Shown piece after piece: positions 1 through 10,726 of a stretch of DNA of 64,000 nucleotides. Every line of letters starts with the position of its first letter. Position 1 is the stretch's first letter. A model generated the notes under the pieces. The model did not search any database and was not told where the DNA came from. It saw nothing but the letters and a program-made list of their open reading frames with translations. Source of the stretch: Triticum aestivum (taxonomy: Eukaryota; Streptophyta; Magnoliopsida; Poales; Poaceae); the NCBI RefSeq assembly GCF_018294505.1, contig NC_057794.1:189957456-190021455 (forward strand), written 5' to 3'. The position numbers and the translations under genes were made by a program.

Positions 1-730
1 ATGAGCCACATGTCAGCCAAAGGGGTCCTGTTAAGTGTGTCGCCATTTCGTGTGCGGACTGACCCTGCTTGAGTTGCTACGCCAACATGACAGGAGCAGC
101 CTACCACTTGGTTTTGCTCCTTGGTGAATCCCGACTATATTGATCTAAAAAGATATGTGCTGAACTACCCTCTCCGTCTTGGTTTTTTATTTTTAGGCGT
201 CTCGGTTTATAGGGTCTACACATAGTTCTAGGTCATCCATTTGACTAACTAAATATGAGTTACTATGTCACAAAAAGTATATCATTGGATTCTTAAGCAG
301 ATGTAGTTGTATTTAAAAGTCGAGGGCGGGGCTTTTCCTGCGCGGTAGGCGGGGTAGTTCCGCCTAGTCGGTTCGACAGAGACGCAAGAAGACGAGGGAG
401 TAGGCTGCTGCAAACGTAGGGCTGTGTGATTTGACAGCGAGTTACTGCTGGACAGGTGGGACCCCATGATTTGACTTTCCATTATCATTTTAACTGCGGT
501 GCTACGACCGGTGTGAGTCTCCCGATTCCTGACCACCTCCATTACGAAGAAAGAGATAGAGAGGAGTAAAAATATATACTTATAGCCAACCTTATAGCCA
601 ACCTTGTTGTAGTATGAGTGACTAAGTGATGACTATGTATGACATGCCAACATCAGATAGCCTAACGCACCGTATTAAATATCCAAGGGCGCGACCGCGC
701 GAGCGACGCAATGGTCATGGTAGGCGCGAC
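1..730. other. Intergenic, no gene seen
   Basis: No open frame here resembles a known protein. The stretch contains a Stowaway-like fragment (168-320) and a perfect 12-bp tandem duplication, CTTATAGCCAAC, at 579-602. The rest looks like ordinary degraded intergenic DNA. Confidence 0.6.
168..320 (+). mobile_element. Stowaway-like MITE fragment
   Basis: The segment opens with CCCTCTCCGTCTTGG next to a TA, close to the Stowaway terminal repeat CTCCCTCCGT. It runs into an internal stretch (ATGTCACAAAAAGTATATC, then ATTGGATTC) that resembles Triticeae Stowaway interiors from memory. No matching 3' terminal repeat is visible, so the element is probably truncated. Confidence 0.35.
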
Positions 731-901
731 CATGATACGGGCTGCTGGCAGCCCTTGGATCTGAGATCAAACGGTTGCATGCTAAGTTGCTAAAAATTTG
801 CAGAATAACCCTCCAGGATAGGATATTCACCCATAGGTCTAGAATCACGCCATGCAACCGTTCAATCTCGGATCCAAGGGCTCTCGGAAGCCCGTATCAT
901 G
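731..901. repeat. 51-bp inverted repeat with 69-bp spacer
   Basis: The left arm (731-781) and right arm (851-901) pair as inverted copies at 44 of 51 positions by eye, with no gaps. The outer ends CATGATACGGGCT and the inner ends ACGGTTGCATG match perfectly. The structure lies about 150 bp upstream of the exonuclease-like reading frame. It could be a small foldback element or a remnant inverted duplication. Confidence 0.75.
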
Positions 902-1055
902 GGAGAATGGAAAGCCACTACCCTATCGTTCGCACGCTGGCAATTCGCTCCTACTCATCCCCGCATGTCCTTCAATACTACGGTGGTTCGCTCCTAGTCG
1001 TCCCGTCCATTCACATTACGACAGTTCCACTAATCCTAACCCTCCTCCCAAATCC

Positions 1056-1775
1056 ATGGCGTCCCAAATCTCCACGATCGGCGGTGAGTACAAGGTTAGA
1101 ACCATCACCGGCGATGAGTTCGACGTCATCTACACCCGTTCTTCCGCCATGGTGAAAGGATGCCTTTCTTGCTTCAGACGCATGTTCGAAAACTCAGATG
1201 ATGAGTGGGTAGCTGGGCTAGATGTTGAGTACACCACAGTCCTGGGACCAGAGAAGGATCTAAAGGACGAAGAGAGGAAGAAGCCCACTGTGATCCAGGT
1301 TTGCATACATAACGTTTGCTTGGTCTACCACATATGCCATGCCGACGTTGAGTGCCAGGATTTTAAGAACTTCCTCAAGGACAAAACAGTGAAATTCGTT
1401 ACTACCCACTTTAAGAACGACAAGGATGTCCTGCGTCGGATAGGTCTCGTTGTAGGCAACCCCTTCGACCTCCAGAAGAATCGGCTGGTGTCCTCTCGTT
1501 AGCCTTCAATGCTGACCCTGGCAGGAGCCATGGTTCATCCTTCGTGCGGTAAAGTGGAGAAACCTCCATACACGTTTCATCGTCATGCATGGCAGCGGAA
1601 TGTACTAGATATAGACCACATCCACTACGCTGCAATGGATGGCTACTTTTGCTTCAATATCTACAAGGGTTGGATGAAGAGCAACAACCAAGTGTGCGGT
1701 TCAAGCAAAGAAGTATTGGCCAAGAGGGAGAGGGACAAGGACGAAGTCGAGGACGTGGATGAGGACTCCGAGTAA
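1056..1775 (+). pseudogene. DEDDy 3'-5' exonuclease-like protein (WRN-exo type), single in-frame stop
   Basis: One reading frame runs from ATG 1056 (MASQISTIGGEYKV) to TAA 1773-1775, interrupted only by TAG at 1500-1502. It would encode 239 residues, and no intron is needed. Residues around 50 carry the Exo I motif as VAGLDVEYT (D-x-E). Around residues 110-130, THFKNDKDVLRRIG fits Exo II. After the stop, IHYAAMDGYFCFNIY gives the Exo III Y-x3-D of the DEDDy class. The C-terminus is acidic (DEVEDVDEDSE). Plant proteins of this kind resemble the Werner-syndrome exonuclease domain and degrade DNA or RNA from the 3' end. I chose ATG 1056 because the upstream in-frame extension (from 852) looks like non-coding sequence running into the inverted repeat. 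The stop removes Exo III, so any product would lack a catalytic aspartate. A sequencing or allelic difference is the alternative. The family call is firm and the loss of function is inferred. Confidence 0.8.
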
Positions 1776-2939
1776 GGTGGCAGTGTCGTTGCTCATGGTG
1801 GTTCTAAACTTCTAGTGCAGTGTCTACCGGATTAGTTGCATAGTTTAATTTCAGGTGTGCTTAGTTTAATTTGAGGGGTGTGTTATGCTGAGTCCCCAGC
1901 AGAACTATGTTATGTTTCTTCTTCTTACTTTAACTCTTCAGTATGTACATACTACTAGTATTTCTTTAATGGAATCCAGCACCCCAATTAAGCACGTACT
2001 AGCTTTTTTTAATAGTACTATATGCATAATTTAGTGACGAGCGCTCTCTATATGTACCACCTTTTTTTTAATTTCAATTTTTGCTCCATGGTGCAATCCA
2101 TCGATAGTACTACTGTACAAAAGTATACATTTTTTAAAAGGCTAGAGTACTGTTCATCACATATATAGCCTGTTAAATTCTCAACCTAGAACGACGTGCA
2201 TGCCATGTAGTAAACCGATACGGAGGAAGTATAGTAAAAATGAGGTGATTTTACCGAGCGATCGACGGGGGAGCATGGCCTATCATGCGGTCCCACGTGT
2301 CATGATGTACCAAGGCGATGCGCGTCTCCCTCTTGAGGAAGAAGCAATACTACGTCTGGGAAGGTGCAGCATTGTGATTTGACGTCTCATTGCTCATTAC
2401 TACTACTGGGCCGGTACGAGTGGGGTGCGTCCCCCCTGCTGTGTTGCACTGTTATTTGGTGCTTGACACGTCGACCAGGTTGCTATATGTCCCACATGTC
2501 GGCGACATTAAGTACAGAATTCATGAAAGGGAGCGTCGACGGAGGAGTATACTACAGAATTCATGAAAGGGAGCGACTTTGTTTTGGAAAAATCTGTTTT
2601 TACGGAGTATGTACCCACAAGGGTTTATAGGGCTCATCTAAAAAACATTTGTTTTTCCGTTTGATAAGTCTCAATTCTACTATACTAGTAGTAGTACCAT
2701 TACATGTTGGATTTTGAGGTGCGTTAGATCACCCGACGCAAGCTGTGTCAAGAGGAAACTAACCAATGCATGTACAAGTTCATGGAAATTTAGTGGTCAT
2801 TCATGCATTCGTTCTAATTAATGCCTCCGTAAACATAACTTCTTGAAAAAACAAGCGTACTAATTACTTGTGCAAACTACGAAATTAATTCGACCACTCA
2901 CCGTCTACCTTGGTTAGAGAGATTTTGAAATTGAGCCAT
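1776..2939. other. 3' flank and intergenic DNA, no gene seen
   Basis: This is an AT-rich 3' flank of the exonuclease frame followed by unremarkable sequence. A Stowaway-like end (ATACGGAGGAAGTATA) occurs near 2219-2234, and a short direct repeat lies at 2513-2575. Small open frames here are not supported by any motif. Confidence 0.5.
2513..2575. repeat. 23-bp direct repeat
   Basis: A perfect 23-bp word beginning TACAGAATTCATG and ending GGGAGCG occurs at 2513-2535 and again at 2553-2575, with 17 bp between. It looks like a local duplication. Confidence 0.85.
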
Positions 2940-3096
2940 AAAATGGAAAGGAGGGAGTAGTAACTTTTGTCTTGATTACTATTTGTGGCCTTGTATAGAT
3001 GCAAAATGTATTCTTTTATAGTGGCCTTGTATAAGTAAATGGAGGGAGTACTAACCAAAGTATGTAGTAGGGACGAGGAGTAAACGGAGGGAGTAG
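2940..3096 (+). mobile_element. Cluster of Stowaway-type MITE 3' ends
   Basis: The terminal motif GGAGGGAGTA occurs three times in the same orientation within 150 bp (2950-2959, 3041-3050, 3086-3095). Each is followed by TA-rich sequence. The piece AGTGGCCTTGTATAAG just before the second copy is the reverse complement of sequence at about 3705-3730, so a second fragment of the same MITE lies there in the opposite orientation. Nested or tandem MITE insertion is the simplest explanation. Confidence 0.55.
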
Positions 3097-3867
3097 TAAA
3101 ATTTTCTCCTCGTGCTGCGAGCCACCGCGTGCGTGGGCGAGGGAGCGGGCGTAAAGGCGTACATTACTACTACTACTACTACTCGAAAGCAAGCTTCACC
3201 TCATCCTGCGAGCCACCGCGCCCGTGGGTGGGCGAGACGGCGTACTAAGCAAGCTTCTCCTCATTCTGCGAGTTGACTGACACATCAAAAGTACTCCAGT
3301 GTACAGAGCCTTGCCTCTAAGGTAGGCCCCACATGGTTTTTGTCTCTTTTTTTAATTTAACATAATGAGTCAAGTCGCAATTTGTTTGTTCACCCGTGGT
3401 AGACGATCCTCCCTCCACCAAGTGGACAACCAGTACACGTGCCAAATTACCACGTGGGATGCCTTTTTCGTACAGAAATGAGCTCCACCGTGTACCCGCG
3501 CAGGTGTGGTTGGGAAAGAGACGGGAGTACGTGCGCCGTCTGTGCACCTCTTCTCTTCGTGCACGTCCCCCACCTACGTGGGTGTGTGAGAGAGAGATAC
3601 AAACCTAGACATAATGCGCCGTCCATCCCCATGCCTCCGCCCAGTCCGACCACCAGTCACCACCACGCCCCACTCCTCCTCGCCTTATCTCTCATCTTCC
3701 TCCATTTTTATATACAAGGGGCCACTATCAAAATTACAATTTGCAGTTATACAAGGCCACTAACACTAATCAATGCAATATTAATGGTGTTTGCCTCGTG
3801 GTACTAGCAAAGGAGGACATTAATTATCCCTTGCATGCATGCGGGAGTTTGTAAAAAAATGCATCTT
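3097..3867. other. Intergenic with local duplications
   Basis: A 15-bp word (CTGCGAGCCACCGCG) recurs at 3115-3129 and 3206-3220, flanking a short (TAC)n tract at about 3165-3183. A related AAGCAAGCTT segment is also repeated nearby. No gene is recognisable. An inverted fragment of the MITE from 2960-3050 lies at about 3694-3790. Confidence 0.5.
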
Positions 3868-3900
3868 GATGTTCCGTGCAATGCACGGGCATCTTGCTAG
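3868..3900 (+). mobile_element. Helitron 3' terminus
   Basis: The segment ends in the perfect hairpin CCGTGCA-A-TGCACGG (3874-3888), then eight bases, then CTAG (3897-3900) followed by a T. Hairpin, short spacer and CTRR before T is the standard Helitron 3' end. The same ~40-bp end recurs at 34905-34944 and, inverted, at 34962-35000, so it is a repeated family. I cannot place the 5' TC end belonging to this copy. Confidence 0.65.
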
Positions 3901-3901
3901 T

Positions 3902-5639
3902 CCATGAAAACAACACATGGAAAAATTCCACGGCGAACGAGGGATTTGAATCTGTTGGGAGGGGCTGTTTGGATCTTGTGTGGGGTAGCCAAAATATTGG
4001 AGACCCTTTTGTCCACTGGTGCCTTTGCCACCGATGAACGAGGAATGGCTCGGGTGCTCATGTTGTCATGCATCCTCCAGCGCGCACGTTGGAGACGAGC
4101 TCGCACGAGCTGTGTTTTTTTGTCCCACAACGCCGCCCGAGCCGCCCGCAGACCAACCAGCGACCCGCAAATTATGCCATCCAACTGTAGCGCACACATT
4201 ATGACAGCAACTCAACCAACCAGACGAAATTCATGCAAACACGTAGACAAACTGATATTTCATATAAACAACGATGGAAATCATATAAAATACCGGATTT
4301 TCATACAAACATGACGGATTTCATTACATTCAAATGAACTACGCGGTGCTAGTTCTGGACAGCATAGGTATATAATACCTGGCCTAAATGGTCGCCCGCC
4401 GATCGATTTGTCTTCCTCATGTCCGGCAGCACGATCACCGGACTGCCGGGAGCCCTGGAGGTATATGCTTCAGCGCAAAGGACGGCTCACTTCCCCACTG
4501 CCCAACTGATATCATTGGCTGGTGCCGAGAATGATGGTGGCCGGCACCGGTTCAAGTTCATCACCGGCCACTAATTCTCCATGGCCGGCACCGGCTCGAG
4601 TTCATCCTAACATTCCCCTCTTCCGTGGAGCCCATGCGGGGTCGATGAAGGTCCTCACAACAAAAGGATCCGGCAATACACCTCCTGTGAACACCGGCGT
4701 CGCCTCCGCGGTGGCCTTCATGGGACCCAAGCGGCGGCGGCCTCCCGTGTTCTACTTCTCCTCGATGATGGCAGCGGACACGGAGGCGCTAGCCACCAAC
4801 TCATCGCTCTCCGCGCACCCGGCTTCTGTCGCTGCTTGCATGGCGCGGCGTGGACGGCAGCAACGACGCCCGTGCGCCGCTCCTCGTCGAGCTGGCCTAG
4901 AGCGGCGAGTTGCTGAATCGCACGCCGACTTGGGGCGGCAACTGGCTCCGTCGGGCGAGGGGAGGGAGGTGGATCAGCGAGCTTCACAGCTCGTATCTGG
5001 CGGGCTACCCAGCCGGCTTGGATGCGGAATAACTGTTCTTTGTAAGCCATTGTAAGAGTGGACAAAATGGTGGAGGAGATAGGGGAGCGACGGAGGTGTG
5101 CGATTCTTTGCCGGCGTTTGGCCTAGTTGAAATAGGAGATTAAATAGACGGCGGACGGGAGGAACTCGGTCGGCGTTGCGTTTAACGCCGGCCCGGTCAT
5201 GAACGAACGTGTGTCCAGAGTGGGTTTCTCGGCTTCCACACGGGAGGGTTTCATGGAGGCGTTTGAATGCGGCACGGAGGCGTGTTCAGCCGGGCGTGCC
5301 ACGAGTGGCGCCCTTGACTCTGACCTAGGACACCGCGCCATTCTTCCACTGGCGTGTGGGCTCTTTGGGTGCATGGCCTGCATATCAGTGACCCAACACA
5401 GGCAGCGCATAGCAGAGGAACATTTGGTGGGCCAGGGCGGTCAGAAGCGGGCATTTCATAAACCGATGATTGTTCATTGAGTGTGACGTCATCTTTTTCA
5501 TGTTGATAAGCCTACTATGTTGATAGCCCGGTCGATACGTTGTGATTCATAGAGACCGCTGCAAACATCAATGTTCTGCTTATCACAAATAAGATTGATT
5601 AATACCCATAACAATCCATGTCCTTAACAAACGGTGCAT
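3902..5639. other. GC-rich stretch without a recognisable gene
   Basis: The longest open frame, 4522-5055 on the plus strand, has no motif I recognise and its composition explains its length. A 22-bp near-repeat beginning CCGGCACCGG occurs at 4541-4562 and 4585-4606. The region may be old transposon or gene-fragment DNA. Confidence 0.45.
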
Positions 5640-5880
5640 GCACGTATAGGTTGAGTGTGTGTCTTGCGTCGTGTGCTGTGTGCATGTAGTCGTACGAGTG
5701 TTGCGTGCATGCAAGGGTACATAACAGTGTTGCATGCATGGGTGCGTACATGCGTGTGTTCGTGAGTGCATGTGTACGTGTCAGTGTTGCAAGCCAGCAT
5801 GCGTGCGTGTGTACGTGTCAGTGTTGCACGCCTACATGTGTGCGTGTCTTGCGTGCATGCATGTGTACATGCGGGGTGAG
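5640..5880. repeat. GT/GC-rich minisatellite-like tract
   Basis: The tract consists of mixed TGTGTG, TGCATG and CGTGCG words. The 20-bp word beginning TGTGTACGTGTCAG occurs at 5771-5790 and 5808-5827, a 37-bp offset. It is alternating purine-pyrimidine rich, so translated frames here are low-complexity and not genes. Confidence 0.75.
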
Positions 5881-5976
5881 GCTACAAGTCAGTCGACTGA
5901 CTTTTTCATCTCTGGTCATTAGATTTTCCAGCCATTGGATACGAAATCAAGGGCCTCCAGTTTATCATCAAACTCC

Positions 5977-6320
5977 NNNNNNNNNNNNNNNNNNNNNNNN
6001 NNNNNNNNNNNNNNNNNNNNNNNNNNNNNNNNNNNNNNNNNNNNNNNNNNNNNNNNNNNNNNNNNNNNNNNNNNNNNNNNNNNNNNNNNNNNNNNNNNNN
6101 NNNNNNNNNNNNNNNNNNNNNNNNNNNNNNNNNNNNNNNNNNNNNNNNNNNNNNNNNNNNNNNNNNNNNNNNNNNNNNNNNNNNNNNNNNNNNNNNNNNN
6201 NNNNNNNNNNNNNNNNNNNNNNNNNNNNNNNNNNNNNNNNNNNNNNNNNNNNNNNNNNNNNNNNNNNNNNNNNNNNNNNNNNNNNNNNNNNNNNNNNNNN
6301 NNNNNNNNNNNNNNNNNNNN
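5977..6320. other. Assembly gap (344 N)
   Basis: An unbroken run of N. The flanks do not obviously belong to the same feature. Confidence 1.
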
Positions 6321-6435
6321 CGAGCTTTTTCTCCGGGGATCCCCACCCCACCGTCCAATGAACGCCCCCCCAACCGCCGGTGACTGCCAACCAGAGGTCT
6401 CACGACTTCAAATACCCACCGACCATTAATTTATT

Positions 6436-6811
6436 ACCATTTCTGTCCTTCATATATGCGCTGACGGGTGGGCCCTATGGTAATGTGCGTTGTTGAATGT
6501 GGACTGTTTGACTAGTCAATTGATCGTGTTATCAACAAATTACGGAGCTGTATGGTGAGCCAGTGACCGTATGATCACCCTAAAATGTACTCCTATTTTA
6601 TTAACACAGTACAGACTCAAACTACCATTTCTTTCTTTCATATACGGGCTGACAGGTGGGCCCCACGGTTATGCGCCCCGATGGTGCAACACTAGTTGCG
6701 CCGCGTGGAGCGTTTGACTGGTCAATTGATTTTGTCATCAACAAAATACGGAGTTGTACGGGTGAGCCAGTGACCGTATAATCATGATATGTATTTGTTT
6801 AACACGGTACA
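6436..6811. repeat. 188-bp tandem duplication
   Basis: Two degenerate copies start at 6436 and 6624, each beginning ACCATTTCT. Both pass through GCTGAC-GGTGGGCC, TTTGACT-GTCAATTGAT, ATCAACAAA-TACGGAG and GTGAGCCAGTGACCGTAT, and end at an AACAC-GTACAGAC sequence. Shorter echoes of the ATCAACAAAATA-GGAG part occur at 7187-7258. Confidence 0.8.
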
Positions 6812-7100
6812 GACGCAAGGGCTCATATATACGCGCAAGCACTCACCGCTATAAGCGCACACACACGAACCCTACCCCTATGAGCACCTTCGAGAGAGTG
6901 GGCCAGCATACATGATCTTGAGATTTTACAAAGTCACCATAGGTGCCTCATAGTCGAGTGGAACGTCTCCTCCCACTAAACGTACTTCGCCGGAAAATAC
7001 TGAAATTAACACAAGATAAATGCGAGCACCGGGACTTTAACCTTGGTGGGCTCGCGGAACCACTATCCTCTAACCATCGAACCACATGTTGGTTAGCACG
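6793..7100 (-). mobile_element. tRNA-derived SINE (Au-SINE-like)
   Basis: On the minus strand the element starts near 7100 and carries an A-box-like TGGTTAGAGGATAGTGG and a B-box-like GGTTAAAGTCC. These are the two internal RNA polymerase III promoter blocks of a tRNA-derived SINE. The body ends near 6793 with GTCTGTACCGTGTTAAACAA. From memory this body resembles the common Triticeae Au SINE, but I cannot confirm the name. A second 3'-tail fragment (GTACTGTGTTAATA on the minus strand) at about 6598-6613 shows that the neighbouring 188-bp duplication shares the SINE end. Confidence 0.6.
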
Positions 7101-7186
7101 ACAAAATGTATGTGGTGACCGTGATGAGATTATTCTAAAGTCCAGTGACCATATCGTGCTTTCGCTTCAAATACAATGACCGTAAG

Positions 7187-7258
7187 TGTCATCAACAAAA
7201 TACGGAGTACGCATCAAATGCAAAGTCCGTCAGTGTCATCAACAAAATATGGAGACGT
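7187..7258. repeat. Two extra copies of the ATCAACAAAATA-GGAG word
   Basis: GTGTCATCAACAAAATACGGAG near 7187 and GTGTCATCAACAAAATATGGAG near 7233 repeat the core of the 188-bp duplication at 6436-6811. They are offset by 46 bp. Confidence 0.75.
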
Positions 7259-7766
7259 ATCATGAGCTAGATACCGTTGTACCATTGTATATGCTTATTT
7301 TCTTAGTGGCCGATTTGTGTGTCTGGTGTGGTAGGCACATCATTTCTAGTTGTGGTGGGTCAACATGAAGACTCATGGGTCGGTTCCATCCTGCGCCACA
7401 TATAGGTTGGACCGAGACGTGTTATACGAAGACCCATGTGGAGGACTCGACGTACAACACGAAGCTACCAGAGTCGCGGAGGACTCTATCCCCACTGGTG
7501 ATAAGCCGACTATATATGATTTGTAACCCTAGGCCCTTAGTATGTTATACAAGCTTGGGGGCTAGTTCGTCGATAGTATACACACACGCACAATGCCTGG
7601 TATTCACGTGTACTTTGTACACACCCCTATCACTAATATACAGTACCAGGAGTAGGCTATTTCTTCAACTTCAAGGGTCCGATCCGATCTAGGGTAAAAC
7701 TTTGCCTCGTATTACCATCCATCCTAACAGCCAGGGATATCCTACCGAATGATATGATGAAATCAT
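7259..7766. other. Possible LTR fragment, no gene
   Basis: The text around 7455-7560 (GGAGGACTC, GTAACCCTAGGCCC, CTTGGGGGCTAG) resembles the interior of Gypsy LTRs in Triticeae. No LTR boundary, primer site or duplicated target can be seen, and the stretch runs into a gap. Confidence 0.3.
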
Positions 7767-8075
7767 NNNNNNNNNNNNNNNNNNNNNNNNNNNNNNNNNN
7801 NNNNNNNNNNNNNNNNNNNNNNNNNNNNNNNNNNNNNNNNNNNNNNNNNNNNNNNNNNNNNNNNNNNNNNNNNNNNNNNNNNNNNNNNNNNNNNNNNNNN
7901 NNNNNNNNNNNNNNNNNNNNNNNNNNNNNNNNNNNNNNNNNNNNNNNNNNNNNNNNNNNNNNNNNNNNNNNNNNNNNNNNNNNNNNNNNNNNNNNNNNNN
8001 NNNNNNNNNNNNNNNNNNNNNNNNNNNNNNNNNNNNNNNNNNNNNNNNNNNNNNNNNNNNNNNNNNNNNNNNNNN
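7767..8075. other. Assembly gap (309 N)
   Basis: An unbroken run of N. Confidence 1.
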
Positions 8076-8984
8076 AAAGATAATGTGCGTGCAGGAGACA
8101 CGTAGGCACATATATGTGCGTATAGAGGGCTAGTAAAGACCGTGCATGTGTATATATGCATGTGAGAGAAATAGTGTTTTCCAACTGAGATTAGTGAAAA
8201 GAGTGGTACATAGTAGTAAGAAAGAGAGAGAGAGAAACAGAGAGAGCATGTGCGTGAGACACCCCGACGCCCTGAGAGAGATTGTGAGCATGTGTGAAAG
8301 AGAAATGCCGATGCATATAAAGTGTGTGCACTTATGCGTTAGATAGAGAGAGATATATAACGCGTTTGTGAGAACGGGGCGAGGCATAGTGCATCTACGT
8401 GTAAAAGCTGGTTCTACGCATTAAATTAAAATATAAATGACATTATTATTTTTGGATGAGATCATGAATTTTGCAAATTGCGTATGGACGAAAATCGGTC
8501 TATCAGACACCCATACTCTATTGAATTCTAGCATGTGCATGTGTTTATTTCATATTATCGATCCATAGATTGAGAGCGGTTTGAAATAAAGGCAATGGAT
8601 GCTTTTGCAATTCATATATAAACATTAATTAGTGCATTCCATGTTGTTAGTGTGAAGCACTTTATACATTTGTCACTTGCATGGATACATTCCAAATTGC
8701 TAGCTACGAAATAGACTACATGTCGAATTCAACTTAAAGGGGGTTTCGAAGATTCGAATTCATAGGAAGTGCATTCATCTATTTGAACCCGAGATAATGG
8801 CATTTGTAAATCAGATGTAAAACGGGGCATCAATATTTGTTGTGAGTTTGAACATGCTATATATATTCATACGCATATCTAACTTTTTTTTGCAACCAAG
8901 GAGATTATATCTGGAACCATGCATGAACTGAGGTAAGTTGCATATTTTTTAATATATACTCGTGTACAATGTATATTCAAATGT
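8076..8984. other. AT-rich intergenic DNA with a GA microsatellite
   Basis: An imperfect GA tract lies at about 8220-8247. The rest is AT-rich, with no motif or splice-supported frame. Confidence 0.55.
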
Positions 8985-9090
8985 ACCCCCTCCATTCCAA
9001 AATAATCGTAGCTTTATGATTTTCAAGAGTAAAGATTTGTGAAGTTTGACAAATCCTGAAAGTTCAATTCAAGAGAACCGAAAACGTTAA
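8985..9090 (+). mobile_element. Stowaway-like MITE 5' end
   Basis: TACCCCCTCCATTCCAAAAT matches the Stowaway terminal repeat style (CTCCCTCCGTTCCAAAAT) with few changes. No opposite terminal repeat was found downstream, so the element is truncated or degraded. Confidence 0.4.
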
Positions 9091-9893
9091 TGCTTCTGCT
9101 CCCAAATATTGAACGAAGCGCCAAATAGGCCTCTGGTCACCCGAAACCGCGCGAGACTAATGTTTTGGTGGTAGAAAATTACTGTCCTGACTCTGGCCCT
9201 GTAACCTATCGGCCCGATGTCCAAAGGTCTAAACCTGGGTAGCTTCATAGCTTCACCAAGACGCCAGTCTCAACCACCTCCGAGAAGCATTCATACGCCA
9301 TGGACGCCTACCCATGCGCTCAGCAGAAATCTATCCCGCCCATATTTGGGACACCAGACATGACTGTCCTACCCCCAACCCGCAATATGTTCGAAATTTT
9401 AGATGGGGGCAAAGTTTGTAACTTTACCCAAATTTCAAACAAGCGCGTCTCAAACCGAAACATTGTTCCCCCTTAGTTCCCCGCCTCCCTCCATTTCCCC
9501 ATTCATACTTCGTGGGCGCGAAAACACCCTCTCCACCAGCCACGAAACCCCAGCCTCCTCCGTCCTCCACCCCATAGCGGCCAATCCACCGCCGCCCTCC
9601 TCCATCACACCAGAGCCGGTACCCCGATGTCGTCGTCCAACGCAACCGCAACCGCAATGCCCTCAAGGACTTAGCAGCTGAAGCCGAGGCAGAGCTGCCT
9701 CCACGACACCGACGCTGACGTGCGCCATACCAGAACCACTCCGACCATGCCGTCCTGCGCCTCACTGCTGCGGCTCCACTGTCGCAACCGTCCACCGCAC
9801 CGGAGTTGTTCCCGCTACGCCGTCGTTCTCCGCCTCGGAACTGCTTCCCCGCTGCCGACAGACGGCCACCACACCACACTCAACAACTGGGCC
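9091..9893 (+). other. CT/CCG-rich leader upstream of the TNPA-like gene
   Basis: From about 9440 the composition changes to a C-rich, CT-rich stretch typical of grass 5' untranslated regions. It leads into a candidate start codon at 9894. Open frames on both strands here are compositional. Confidence 0.4.
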
Positions 9894-10002
9894 ATGGGTT
9901 CGTCCAAGGCTGCACCGTCCTCCACAAATGCTGGTTTCTCGCGAACAACAAGAATATCGTCGGAAAAACAGAAGGAGGACACAACACTGCCAGCAGAAAA
10001 AG
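9894..10002 (+). pseudogene. Candidate first exon of the TNPA-like transposase gene
   Basis: ATG 9894 opens MGSSKAAPSSTNAGFS and continues serine- and lysine-rich to AAAAAG|GTACTC at 10002, a good donor. The exon ends in phase 1. It joins in frame to an acceptor at 10726 (CTTCAG|ACTCTGAC), giving an aspartate codon and a continuous reading frame. The splice phase match is the main support. The exon has no recognisable domain, and an independent start at 15440 is a competing model. Confidence 0.45.
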
Positions 10003-10726
10003 GTACTCATCTTCCCTTATTCGTGCAAATCTTACGTCTCCGCTCACACCGTATTCATCCCACGAAAGAAACTAGTTGAGCGCTTCTTACTGCATCTTCT
10101 TCATGATACTAAATGCACAAGGTTTCCTCCCTTTTACTATTTCACCTTTGTTAGAGGTCAGTAGCCCGCCTGGATTTCAACTCAGGGTCAGTCAAACCGC
10201 AACTAAAAGAAGCAGCACCCGCTTAGGCGCGCGGAGCACCTAGTCCGCCTGTTCCTCGGGGAAGCGGCGCATCAGTGTCTATTATAGGGGTGTGGGCGCA
10301 GGAGCTGCTTGCGCCCGATCTGGAGGTCGGCGGGGCTTGAATGGATGGCCGGGAGCGGTGCCAAGCACGAAGGTGCGGTGAGGTCGAGGGAAGGGCGCGG
10401 GCAGGGGAGGAATATTGGGCCGGTGGTCGCTGGCGTTTCGAGGAAGATCGTCAACACTTACTGGCTGGAGGTAGATGAAGGCGATCTGCCCGTTCTTTGT
10501 ACATCGGACGATGCAGAAAAAATGGACTGACCTATTTGCTTTCAGTCGACTGTTATTTTCATAGAATCCTATAGTAATTTAGTGTGCCATGCATGTTGTA
10601 GAGCTATCATATGTCTCCCGTCATTTATTTCTCACGGACCTGCTATCTGCTACCTTTACATTGTACTAATTGTGCACATACTTCACCCATACTCACACTA
10701 TTGTTTTTTATGCATGGGTACTTCAG

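Noticed and set aside
1621..1630. CACTAC-type word as a CACTA 5' end
   Set aside because: It is inside the exonuclease coding frame and is not followed by the A-rich terminal repeat.
4522..5055. 177-codon open frame
   Set aside because: No motif, low complexity, overlapping antisense frame, no splice or start context.
5705..6429. Open frames spanning the first N gap
   Set aside because: Artefacts of undefined bases and of a GT-rich simple repeat.
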